Shown here one piece after another: positions 33,886 through 45,900 of a stretch of 64,000 nucleotides of DNA. The stretch covers positions 35,779,113 to 35,843,112 of the forward strand of contig OX439038.1 of assembly GCA_949317995.1 (NCBI GenBank), written 5' to 3'. Made by a program: the position numbers and the translations under genes. Numbering within the stretch: the first letter of the stretch is position 1; each line of letters begins with the position of its first letter. The notes beneath the pieces were generated by a model that was not told the origin of the DNA, made no database searches, and was given only the letters and a program-made list of their open reading frames with translations. This DNA is from Acholoe squamosa. Lineage: Eukaryota; Annelida; Polychaeta; Phyllodocida; Polynoidae.

Positions 33886-36800
33886 TTAGGTTACAGCAGA
33901 CCTCAACCGGGGACTGCGTCTAACGCCTTCGGTTAGCATTTTATTCTTCCCGGCTTTACGTACGGCCTTCTCTGGGTCCCGCTTAGCCACGGCGAGACCT
34001 TTCCCATACGTAATGCCTTCACTCAGCGAGACATTCTTCCTTTTCTTATGATTAGGTCGTTTCCTGGCCTTCGTCTTCCTTTTGACTATTCTCTCATCTT
34101 CGGGCATTTTCCTCGGCCGGCCCCTAGGGCGTTTCACGGGTACCACCACGTTAGGTTTGCTAGGCGCAGACTCAGGTGGATGGTAACCGAACTCCCTCTC
34201 CACCTCTTCGCGTCCCTTCCAGGGCCGAAGTTTTCCAACATTTGTCTTCCATTTCCTACCAGTTAGGCAGTCCTCCATCATCACCGTGGACTCGGAGATG
34301 ATGCGAATAATTTTAAATGGATCTTCCAAAGGCGTTACGAGCTTTAACCGTTCCAGCGGCTCGTAGTACCTTAGTACTTTGTCCCCAACATTAAAACAAA
34401 TTCTTTTGGCATTGGTGTCGTAACCCACCTTTTGCCATCTCGCACTCTTCAGCAGTTCTTTCCGAACGGCCTCGTATGCCTGTTTGAATCTATCCCTTAA
34501 CGACTCTACAAACAACACGGTGCAGGGCGCCTCCGGGTCTATCCCAACCATTCCATACACTAAGTCGGCGGGCATTATGATGTCCTCGCCGAACACTAGC
34601 ATGTTTGGAGTACAATTAGTAGATGAATGGACAGTGTTGTTGTAGGCATGTACTACAAACTCGCACTGTTCATCCCAGTCGTCCTGGTGGGTATTAACCA
34701 GGGGCTTTAGCACTTGTATCAGGGTTCTGTTGAACCGTTCTACCTGTCCATCAGACTGTGGTCGGTATGGGTTGGTTCGGGTCTTGCAAATGGCTAGGTA
34801 ATGACACATTTCCTGCCACAGCTCTGACTCGAACTCTCTCCCTTGGTCACTGTGCATCATGAGGGGGACACCCAAATGAAGCACCCAGCCTTTTACAAAC
34901 GCCTCAGCGCATGTGGCGGCTTTGTGATTAGGAATTGATTGATTGATTGATTGATTTGTGTTTTACAGCACTTTAGCGGCACTAAGTGGCTATCCCGTTC
35001 TTCACAGGTTGATAATTTAACAGAGGAATGTGTCAGTGCCTGCACATATGTGCACCACACACATCCTGAGGGGATAGGAAAGAGGAGATATAGACCCTTT
35101 TAAGTGGGCTAGGGAAGCCCGTTGTGATTAGGAAGAGGGAACACCCGAGTGTACTTGGTGTAATAGTCGGTTACGACCATCATGCAAGTATTGTCTCGGG
35201 GCGTCGTTTTGATCCCGCTGATGATGTCTATCGCTACTCGAGCGAACCTGACACCAAACAATTCCTGGGATAAGGGTTGCTTTCCCAGGCCGGGTCCCGG
35301 CTTGTTTTTACAACAATCCGGGCAAGTGGCGATCCACCGAAGTAGGTCGCCTCTCATTCCAGGCCAGTAGTAACGTCTTTGTAGACGCTCTATCGACCTC
35401 TTCTTACCGAAATGGCCACTAGTTTGGTGGCCATGGCAATAATACATGATATCCCTCCTCATCGGGGTAGGAATCACTATTTGTAACAGCCTACGGTTGG
35501 TGGGAGTAGTCTTCCACCTGCACAGTATGCGGTCTCGGATCTCCAACTCGGTCCATTGAGCTAGCAATCGCCTCGCTTCCCTATCTTCTAGGGATACTAG
35601 CGGCAGTGGTGGGGTCCGACTGTTGGAACTTCTTGATGGTCTCCGAGGACCAATCGAGATAGCTACATACAGCCTCCTCCCAGGGGATACGGGGGGTGGT
35701 ATAATTAAATACCAACCCAGATACCACAGCATTGTGGGCCCCGCAGTCTTCACAAGTGGCATTCTGGCACTTTCGGAGGGGTCGCCTCGACAAGGCATCC
35801 GCATTGATATGTTTAGCACAGGGCCGGTGCTCTATTTGTTTGTGCTCTAATCCGAACTCGGATAGATGAGCTAACCATCGTCCAATCATCCCCTCAGCAT
35901 CCTTAAAGTTAAGGAGCCACCTAAGAGACGAATGGTCGGTTCGTAAAGTAAAGTCACTTCCCCAAAGGAAATGCTTAAACTTCTTCGTATACACCACTAC
36001 CGCGAGGAGTTCCCGTTTAGTGGTACAATAATTACGCTGGGTCTTGCTTAGCGTGTTGCTAGCGAATGCTATTGGGACTTCGACTCCGTCCTGGACCTGA
36101 GAGAGAGCCGCCCCGATTGCATCATTGCTCGCGTCGGTGTCTAATATGAAATGTCCCTCGGGAGTGTTTCTAAACAAATCTTTTATTTTATTAAAAGATT
36201 CTTCTTGCTCGCTGGTCCATGGGAATGGGTTCCGTGCCCTACCCGGGGTCCAGTGAGCTAAGCACTGCATTGGAAAACTGACACGAGAGTAATTTGGTAT
36301 GAAATCATGGTAGTAGGAACAAAATCCTAAAAATGATCTCACCTCCTTAGCACTCGTGGGTCTTTCCCAATTTTCTACAGCTTCTAATTTCTCCGGATCC
36401 GCACTCACTCCGCTGGGGGTGATGATCCTTCCCAGGTATGTAATTGTTTTCTTAAACAGGTTACATTTCTTGGGTTTAAGTTTTAGACCATTGGATAGTA
36501 TCCGGTCGAGTACCAATTGCAGGTTTGCATGGCATTCCTGAAACGACTTGCCGAACACGACAACATCGTCCAGGTAGACCAAGCATTTTTTCCACAAAAG
36601 GTCGCTCAACAAGGATTCCATCCTGGCCTCGAATGTAGCTGGGGCGTTACACAATCCAAAGGGCAAGACATTATACTCGAATAGCCCCATATGACTAGAG
36701 AACGCAGTTTTCTCCTTGTCATCAGGGTGCATCGGTATCTGCCAATACCCGGATTGTAAATCCAATGTACAGAACCATTGGTTCCCACCCAAGCTATCCA

Positions 36801-38254
36801 AGGTCTCGTCTATCCTAGGTAGAGGATACGAGTTTTTCTTTGTTATACCGTTTAATTTTCGGTAATCCACGCAAAAGCGGATTGTACCGTCTTTCTTGGT
36901 GGTCATACAAACAGGGCTGGACCAGGGGCTCGAGCTCGACACGATGACCCCTAGGTCCAACTGCTTCTGTATTTCCTGTTCACAAATTAACTTCTTCTTA
37001 AGAGGAAGCCTGCGATACGGGATTTTAAAAGGTTTCTCGTCGCCCACATCTATAGTGTGCAACACCTTATCGGATCTGCCTACCGGTCCTCCTTCCCTAC
37101 CGAAAGCACTCTCGTACCTCCGTAGGAGTTTCGCTAGGCGTTCCTTATCCTCCGTGTCCTGCAAATCTGATTGTTCAACCAGTTTCTTAAATTCTTCATC
37201 CAATGGATGTTTACTAACAGGGTTTAGTGGTTTATTGAACCTGGCCTTAGCGACGTGTTCAACCGAACTCATCACACCCACGCTGTCGCCTCGCTTCAAG
37301 TAAACCACCGAACCACTTCGGTTAGTTATGGGTAATACAGACCAAGCTGCATTAGCCACTAATGTATCCACCGAGTCCAACCCGATACTTGATATATACC
37401 GTGTCGGGTTCATAGACTCCAGTTTCATTCCTCTGGGCCATCGATCCGCCACAAAGGACATCACAAGTGGTACCCGGTGGGATCTTCACCGTGTGTATCA
37501 CTGATGCAACCGAAGACACCTGTCTTAATACGCACTGGACATGCAAGCCATACGGGTTCCGTATACTCATCATACCATCCCTGGGATCCAAGACGGCCCC
37601 ATACAAGCTTGCAAAATCCAATCCGAGGATTCCGTCATCACTAACCTCTGCTATAGTTGGCGAAAGAACGAATTCTTTGCCTCCTATACGGATAGGCATA
37701 AACGTCCTACCAAAAGTACGCATACTGCTTCCGTCGGCTGTGCAAGCATTTACCCCCGTTTTGAGGTTCTCATGGCTGCCAGCCACCGAGTCGAAGAATC
37801 TTTTGGACACACAGGAGTGGCTGGCTCCAGTATCCACCAAGAATTCTCCTACCCGGCCTTCCACAGATATGGGTACATACCACCGTCTCCCCCCTAAAGG
37901 AGAGGGGTTGCTGGTAAACTGGTGAAAGTCTCCCGAATCACCAAGATTCAATCCGAGTCCTCTTAAAAACTCCAGACACGGATGACTTGGGGGAAGGCGT
38001 GTCCCACACACTCGAATCAACTCCTTGATCCATCCTTCCTCTCCCCCAGTGCGGCCACTCGCCTCTATATGTTCACCACCATACACATGAGCACTAGGGT
38101 CCCTGGCCCCGGCCGAGGTGCAGGGGTGCGCACCCACAGCCACCCGGCCTCCAGGTGAATTTGATTCGAAATCTTCCACCGGGTTACCCCCGGTAGCATT
38201 TTGGCATTCGTTCCCTCCCGGGGTTATACCCAATGCCGTGGATACAAGCCCCAC
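33886..38254 (-). pseudogene. pol: Element C pol remnant
   Basis: Protease (LVDTGASHSC), RT (YLDDVVVFG), RNase H (DTDASNDAIG), integrase zinc finger and core, and a basic tail, in the same order as in B and clearly related to it. A SINE interrupts the integrase region at 34935-35121. Broken. Confidence 0.92.
34935..35121 (-). mobile_element. SINE-like retroposon, tail type 2 (AATC)n, inside element C
   Basis: Shares the first half (CGGGCTTCCCTAGCCCAC...ATTCCTCTGT) with the copies at 27216 and 48528, but ends GCACTAAAGTGC-like sequence plus AATC repeats. A perfect 13-base duplication TTGTGATTAGGAA flanks it (34922-34934, 35122-35134). It is younger than element C. Confidence 0.9.
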
Positions 38255-41200
38255 TAGTTTTCCACATCAGTGAAACTCGTAGCGTTCTCTTCGCCTTCAC
38301 CGTTATCTTCGGCTTCATAGAAGGCAGCCATTACCGGCTTAGCAGCGGTACATTCAGATGAGTAGTGTCCCATGCGTTGGCACCTGAAACACTTAACCGT
38401 CCGGCGATCCACTCTGGGTCTTTGCCGGCTGGCTTGGAGGGCGTCTGTAATTTTCTTACACATATCCTCCATAAGTTTGGTCATGTCCGGAGACTGACCC
38501 TTCGCTTCATCAGCGTTGTCAGAAGACTTAATTGCCTTCCCACCAACTTTCGGGTCACTCCTGACCTCGGATGACGGTTTAGAATCCCTCGATTTACTAA
38601 ACGCCTTCCTCGGAATATACTTCCTACCTGAAGTATTTTTCCTGAGCTGCATTGAACAAAAGGTGCCGTCCTCCTGCTCGATTTCAATTAGTTCAAAATC
38701 ATCCGAGGTATTATCTACCTCAGACCGCTGAACTACCGATGCTAGGGGAGCCGAGCCAGTGGCATTCGGTATGTCCCCGGCTAACATGGTTCGCTTCTTC
38801 ACGGCCATATCTATACCATTAAATATGCCGTGCAATGTTATGCCTTCCTTCCAGGCATCTCTAGCAGCAATTTGCTCGTCTCGGTCTCTCAGACCCTTAA
38901 CGAATTGTGTGATTAAATCGTCCATATACCAGTCCTGGTTTTCAGTACCGGGCCTGGCTTGCTTAGCAGGGCATGGAGTTCCATACCGTATGCTCTGAAA
39001 GCTTCGTTAGGCTTCTGTGTGCGTTTCTTAAAGCGGACCATCGGATCCTCCTTGACCATGTTACACAATAGTCCACTAGCAGATTCTACTAACTGCTCAA
39101 AACTTCCTACGAGACCATACCAAGTCCGCCATTGCTCTACTGCCATGCGACCCGGACCGCCTTTCAAGCATCTTACTAGATGCGGCTTGGCCTCGTATGG
39201 GGTCCAGCCATTACAATTCATCACATCGATGAAATCTTCAAACCATTCTTTCCATGGCCGAGTACCGTCGTATTCCTTAGGAATCACGGCTACCCTTCGG
39301 GCGGAATTATGGGCATACATCAATCTAATGCATTGTTGTTTGCTCCATTCAATCGCCTTGGTTTCGTTCAAGGTTTGATTGCCTCCCATTCCACCAAAGC
39401 TTGTATTGCCTGGTGGAGGCGGTGGTGGCGGTTGGCTATACGTCCACTGTGTACCACTGTAGTTCGTATAGCCTCCACCACCTTGGTTAGGGCCGGTACC
39501 CGAGGTACCATTGCTACCTGCATTACCCGTAGCACCGTCTCCCCCTTGGGTACCTTGGTTTGTTTGTTTGTTTGTTTAGTTTTACGTCCGGGGGCCATCG
39601 AGGAACTCAGACATTCAAGGTTTCTCGGACATTAAGTCCTTTCTTTTCTTTTTGGACAGGTATTTATATGCTGCTTGCCCGACACAGCAGTGACCGAATC
39701 TATGAATGACCGAATCTATGAGATGAATGACCGAATCTATGAGGAGGGTCGAGGGGGAAAACCGCTACCGGGGCTTCATTCTCCTACTCTTTTCGAAGGA
39801 TAGCAAGTGTTCTTTTATTTGCCTGGTCCCATAGGCAGGGCCAGACAAACCACGGCCTTTGATCACTCAGACGTGGTTCACTGAGGGGGAATCCCATGGC
39901 AAAAGACAAGCATGTAAGCCCAGGCCCGCGCATATGGACACCAGCTGCCCACATGCTCACCCCAAGACACAAGAAACCCCAAGTTTGTCGCCTTTTACGA
40001 ATCTGGTATGCCCACTGTTAGTATGGAAGGAGATTTCTCCTTGTGGACTCCCAATGAAGTTATTCTGCTCCTTCATGCCCTCACATGAAGGTCCCCACTC
40101 CACAGGGGGAGGGTACCTTGGTAACCGCCATCAGACAGCTGGTTCGGTTGACTGCCATCGTTAGGTGGAGTTTGTTGGTTGCTGTCATAACCAGCTCCCA
40201 ATCCGACATTGTCTGTCTGATCCACATGTATGTGGAATCCACTAGTTTCCGCACTATTGTCGGAGGCATCCCGAGGTACATAGTCCGGGTCTAAGTTGTG
40301 GACTATAGGGAACTCACTTATCCGGACTCTACTAGTTCGGCCGTGCTTATCTTGGGTTCTGATATAAACTCCCCCTTGATCTACATTCCGCGTTGCATTG
40401 TCATTGACAAAAGGATTGTACTGCGGATGCTTAGGTGTCGAACAGGAAACTGGGTCTCCCTGTTTAACAAACGTCGAGTTCGGGTTTAGATCCTTACTCG
40501 CCGGAGGAGCATTCGTCTGCTCTTGCTCCTGTAAATAACTCTCCATAGCAGACTTATTTAATGTGAGGGTAGCTACATCCGTAGTGAGATTTCGCTGCTC
40601 CTCCCTTAGCTGTGCATTTTCCAATAAGATCTCAGATCGAATCTTCTCGTTATCTGCAACGGCTCGGTTACGCTCCTCCTGGGCGGCTACTGCCTCCCGC
40701 TTAAAAGTATCCTTTAATAGACGTTACTTTTCACCTTTTTCCTTCTGAGACCGCTGGTATTCATTGGTCTCTTTCCGGATCTCGGCCTGTTCCGAGATCA
40801 ACTTGGCTTCCGTCTCCACCTTGCGGAGCTGAAGTTTCTTTAACTTCTCCTCCATGGCATGCAACTCGGATTGTAGTCTGTTTACATCCCGGGCCTTAGC
40901 AACCTCCTCGGCTCTAGCCTTTTCGATTGCTCTGAGTTTATTGGTTTCTTCGAGCTCCAGCTCAGCCAATCTTCTCTCTTTTTCCATCTCGTCTTTCTCC
41001 TTTCGCTCCAATCGATGGGCTTCAGAAGATAGGCGATATTTGAGGTCTGATTCTTTTAGAATCGCCTCCTGTTCAACGGATCGGAGTTTACCGATCCGAG
41101 ATTTCGTCTCCTCTTCTATCTTCATTTGGACTGCCATGAATTCTTCGTGCTGCCTCTTAGCCTGTAGCTCTACCTGCTCCTTGGCTTTCAAATAGGCCGA

Positions 41201-41902
41201 AGTAGTTTTATACCCGGGGCCCATCCGACGTCCGTATATTGACTTGCGACTGCCTCCAGGGTTGAACATGGAGTCAGACAAGCCTTCATCCAAAGATAGG
41301 CCTAGGTAATGCCTTTCCGAGCTCCTCGGTTTGGCATCCCGAGGCTTAGTCTTCGGGGTTGCTTTAGGAACCATTGGGTCCTTTACAGCTTTACTATCGT
41401 CGCTATCATGATCCGACGATGTCATTAGTGGGGCTACCCCGTTTGCCCCCTCTGGTATCGCTCCCGGGGGGGTCGCGGTACGCTGCATAGGGCTCTGTGC
41501 TATTGGGGTACCCAAGTTGCTAGCCGAGCCTGCTGGTATAATAGGACCAAGCTGGCGTCTGCTAGTTATAACTCGGGACCAATCGCTCAAGTCCAAAGTT
41601 GGGGGTCTTAATACCCCCCTAAACAGTCCTGTATTAGGTGCTACCATCTGAGGTGTACCCGGATACAACTTAACGATGCCATCTCCATTTCTGGTGGCAC
41701 CGTCTGTTAGACCGGGTGTCGAGAAGACAGTCTGGACACCCTCCGGGTTGAACATTTGTTGTTGACCCGGTTTCCAGTCTAACAACAGATGCTGGGATGT
41801 GAAACCATCCTCTTCGAATCCCTCTAGCCCAGGGCTGGAGGGATCCGCATCGGGCTTCCTGAGGCTTTTGGCCAATGTGGCCGCGCTCCACCCCCGAACC
41901 AA
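38254..41902 (-). pseudogene. gag: Element C gag remnant
   Basis: Coiled-coil N-terminal half (Glu/Lys/Arg-rich), capsid region (RPWKEWFEDFIDVMNC) and zinc knuckle CFRCQRMGHYSSEC, as in B's Gag. Interrupted by the retroposon at 39559-40110. Broken. Confidence 0.88.
39559..40110 (-). mobile_element. Retroposon of about 550 bp with (CAAA)n tail, inside element C gag
   Basis: Minus-strand copy ending CGGACGTAAAACTAAACAAA. The 11-base duplication GGGTACCTTGG flanks it (39548-39558, 40111-40121). A near-identical copy lies at 61644-62192 (about two to three differences seen), so the family was recently active. There is no convincing protein and no tRNA boxes. It could be a SINE or the 3' end of a LINE. 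Confidence 0.85.
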
Positions 41903-41918
41903 CTGGTCACGGCACCAG
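41898..41918 (-). promoter_or_regulatory. Element C primer-binding site
   Basis: On the minus strand, C then TGGTGCCGTGACCAGTTGG directly follows the 5' LTR, the same as in element B. Confidence 0.75.
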
Positions 41919-42281
41919 TGTAATGGTTCGTATCGACTTATATGTTGGGTGGCTCGTTGGCTCGCTTATCACTAAAGATACCAACACAACACGAGTAGTT
42001 CGGGTTGGGCAAAGCCCCGGACACCCCTACCTCTCGGGTAGGACTTTATTCACTATTCAGCAGTTAACAGTTAGACGTCTTGACTGGACTATGTCCAGTC
42101 CCCTTCTGCGGTTCGTCCGGCTTCTTAGTAGAAGCTGGACGCGAGGCATGGTGCTGCCCCCTCTTGTACCAGCCGGGTATCGCAAAGCGACACCTAGTTG
42201 GCATAGAAGGAACGAGCACCACACGAACACGTCTCTCGGATGAACCGCACTAATATATATACAACGATGCCGGCCCCTACA
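41919..42281 (-). repeat. Element C 5' LTR
   Basis: 363 bp, same ends as the 29484-29846 copy and about three base differences from it. Confidence 0.93.
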
Positions 42282-42970
42282 CCTGTTTAGTACTGTACTA
42301 TAGTGCTAAATACCCATCTCTTATTAAGGTGGGTCGCTACCATTGAATCAAATTCCCTAGAAATTCTCCATGTACTTTAAATCATATAGAAGAGGATTTT
42401 GAAAGGAAAAGCAGGAGGTCCCATGCTACTTTTTTTTTACATTGAATTTTGAAGAATAAACATATTTTAATCTTCACCTAGAAATTAGAGAAAATGTGTC
42501 TCAGATCTGAGATTATTTTCTGTCATAACCATTTGATACAGAGATAAGAAACCTCATATGGTAAACGGTCTGATATCCTTATTTATCAAGAATTTTTCTT
42601 TTTAACTCCATTACAGGGCATTCTGGGTAAATTTCTCAATTTCTTCGGAAAAGAGAGGGGTAAATTTTCTACTATTTTATAACAAAAACAAATAAAATTC
42701 ATATTTTCAACCATTAGATTTTTCTTAAACTTCTTCACAATATTGTTCAGATAATTTGCCTTTAAACGAGGATGCGCTTACTTGAGGATTTGAGAATGTT
42801 GATATGTCTGAATGTTAAGAATTGTTTTATGATTCGTTGAGACACTAATCTTTAAGAAATTTTTAGATAGGTACAGCAATGCTGTAGTGAATTCTTTATT
42901 AATGTTTGAAGATTAGAATTCAATATTCGATAGGTAACATTTTTTAATATTAATATACTGTATTTATTAT
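42282..42970. other. AT-rich stretch without genes
   Basis: Begins with the CCTG duplication of element C. I see no gene or repeat apart from a short ACAGCAATGCTGTA hairpin near 42876 that recurs at 43670 and 43865. Confidence 0.5.
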
Positions 42971-45900
42971 AGATATAAATATTAGTCCTTATATGTCAGT
43001 AATTACTCACTATATATCAGCAATTAAGCAATACATGTCAGTATTTACTCAGAATTCATCAGCAATTAGTCAATATATGTCAGTATTTAATGAATAAATG
43101 ATAGTAATAACTCACTAGCAATTGGTCAATATATGTCATCAATTAGTCAATATATGTTAGTACTTAGTGACTATATAACAACAATTAGTCAATATATGTC
43201 AGTAATTACTCACTTTGTCAGCAATTAGTCAATATATGCCAGTAATTACTCACTATTTATCAGAAATTAGTCAATATATGTCAATAATTACTCACTCTTT
43301 GTCAGCAATTAGTCAATATATGTCAGTAATTACTCACTATTTGTCAGCAATCAGTCAATATATGCCAGTACTTAGTCATTATAAAACAACTCTTAGTCCA
43401 TATATGTCAGTAACAAGGGGTCCATGGTTAGGAGATTATGTTAAGGATTCAATTGAAAATTTAGAATCTAAGATCTATGATCAAGAGGCCCGTGTTAAGG
43501 ATGCAATTTAGAGGATTCAATTTAGGATCTGTCATCTATGATCAAGATATTAGGGTTTCATATTTAAATTTGACGATCAATTCTGAGTTTAATATCAATT
43601 CTAAAAGCAGTTAAATTGCAGTGCGTTTCCCGGATTAGAAATTTATCCCATATTTTCGGCAAAGTAAACACAGCAAAGCTGTAATGCCGTGCATATTCAT
43701 ATCATGTTCTAAGAAGTATAGAATTGATTTACAACATTTTTAATATGATAGTAGATCAAAATTTTCAGAACAAATATTATTTTAATACGGAATCTAAAAG
43801 CCCTTCATACTTTGTGTGTTTTGCAATTTATTAATCTATAACATACTTTCAGGAAAGTAAACACAGCAATGCTGTAATGCCGTGCATATTCCTATGATGA
43901 TCCAAGGAAAAAAGATCATTATATATGAACTCTATGGCCTTTGGAATGGACCTATACTTAAATATATGCTCTGATTGTGGTGCTTCCTCGCTCTCCATGT
44001 AAAATCCTGCCCCATTGCTATAGTATGGAGTAAACCTATGCCTGGATTAAAATATGCAAATAAGGAATGTGTGTGAGGGTTGGGAGTAGTGTGGTGGTGG
44101 TATTGGTGGTGGTGGTGTCACAATGGTCACTAACATCCATCTGATAACTTTTGAAGATCAAAATTGACCATATATGGCCTGGATCCCTGTGATTCCTTAA
44201 ACCAAGATGGCCGACACACAAGGAAAACAAAAGAATTAGGTAGTGGAGGTGTCCCAATGGTCACTAACATCCATCTGATAACTTTTGAAGATCGAAATTG
44301 ACCATATACGGCACATGGCTATTGTATTATTGACCAATGGGAGACATCCCTGGCATATACTGCGGAGTCGGGGGCTGAAGGTGTTAGTCATAGTGCCGTC
44401 GGGGTCTAATGGCGGCCCCCAGCTGATAATGGCTATGTGAGCTATATGGCCTGGATCCCTGTGTTTCCTAAAACAAAGATGGCCGACATATATGGAGAAC
44501 AATAAAATTAGCTAGTTGAGGTGTCCCAATGGTCACTAACAGCCATCTGATAACTTTTGAAGATCAAAATTGACCACATATGACATGGATCCCTGTGTTT
44601 CCGAAAACCAAGATGGCCGACACACATGGAAAACAATAAAATTAGGTACTTGAGGTGTCCCAATGGTCACTAACAGCCATCTGATAACTTTTGAAGATCG
44701 AAGTTGACCATATATGGCCTGGATCACTGTGTTTCCTAAAACAAAAATGGCCGACATATATGGAGAACAATAAAATTAGCTAGTTGAGGTGTCCCAATGG
44801 TCACTAACATCCATCTGATAACTTTTGAAGATTAAAATTGACAATATATGAGCTGGATCCCTGTGTTTCCTAAAACAAAGATGGCCGACACACATGGAAA
44901 ACAATAAAATAGGCTAGTTTAGGACTCCCAATGGTCACTAACATCCATCTGATAATTTTTGAAGATCAAAGTTGACCATATATGGCCTGGATCCCTGTGT
45001 TTTCTAAAACAAAGATGGCCGACACATATTGAAAAAAAAAAAAGAATTAGGTAGTTGAGGTCTTTCAATGGTCACTAACATCCATCTCATAACTTTTGAA
45101 GATCAAAATTGACCATATATGAGCTGGATCCCTGTGATTCCTGAAACCAAGATGGCCGACACATATTGAAAAAAAAAAAAGAATTAGGTAGTTGAGGTCT
45201 TTCAATGGTCACTAACATCCATCTCATAACTTTTGAAGATCAAAATTGACCATATATGACCTGGATCCCTGTGATTCCTGAAACCAAGATGGCCGACACA
45301 CATGGAAAACAACAAAATTGGGTAGTTGAGGTCCCCCAATGGTCACTAACATCCATCTGATAACTTTTGAAGATCGAAATTGACCATATATGGCCTGGAT
45401 CCCTGTGTTTCCTAAAACAAAGATGGCCGACATATATGGAGAACAATAAAATTAGCTAGTTGAGGTGTCCCAATGGTCACTAACATTCATCTGATAACTT
45501 TTGAAGATTAAAATTGACAATATATGAGCTGGATCCCTGTGTTTCCTAAAACAAAGATGGCCGACACACATGGAAAACAATAAAATAGGCTAGTTTAGGT
45601 CTCCCAATGGTCACTAACATCCATCTGATAATTTTTGAAGATCAAAGTTGACCATATATGGCCTGGATCCCTGTGTTTTCTAAAACAAAGATGGCCTACA
45701 CATATGGAAAACAACAGAATTAGGTAGTTGAGGTCTTTCAATGGTCACTAATATCCATCTCATAACTTTTGAAGATCAAAATTGACCATATATGAGCTGG
45801 ATCCCTGTGTTTCCGAAAACCAAGATGGCCGACACACATGGAAAACAATAAAATTAGGTACTTGAGGTGTCCCAATGGTCACTAACATCCATCTGATAAC

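Larger units (their letters stand above)
29484..42281 (-). mobile_element. Element C: 12.8 kb Ty3/Gypsy retrotransposon, broken, same three-ORF plan
   Basis: Minus-strand element with two 363 bp LTRs that differ at about three positions by eye (about 1%), flanked by CCTG on each side (29480-29483, 42282-42285). It shows a primer-binding site beside the 5' LTR, gag, pol, spacer, third ORF and a purine tract before the 3' LTR. Two retroposons have inserted, at 34935-35121 and 39559-40110. It is broken, with perhaps six to eight breaks besides the insertions, more than such similar LTRs would lead one to expect. Its LTR sequence is unlike B's, so it is a separate family of the same lineage. Confidence 0.93.

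Noticed and set aside
39784-39972. 62-residue frame shared by both 550 bp retroposons
   Set aside because: Shared only because the DNA is nearly identical; no domain and no coding bias visible.
43215-43511. Open frame with repeated SQYM/ITHYLS-type peptide
   Set aside because: It is a translation of the 42 bp tandem array; no splice or start context.
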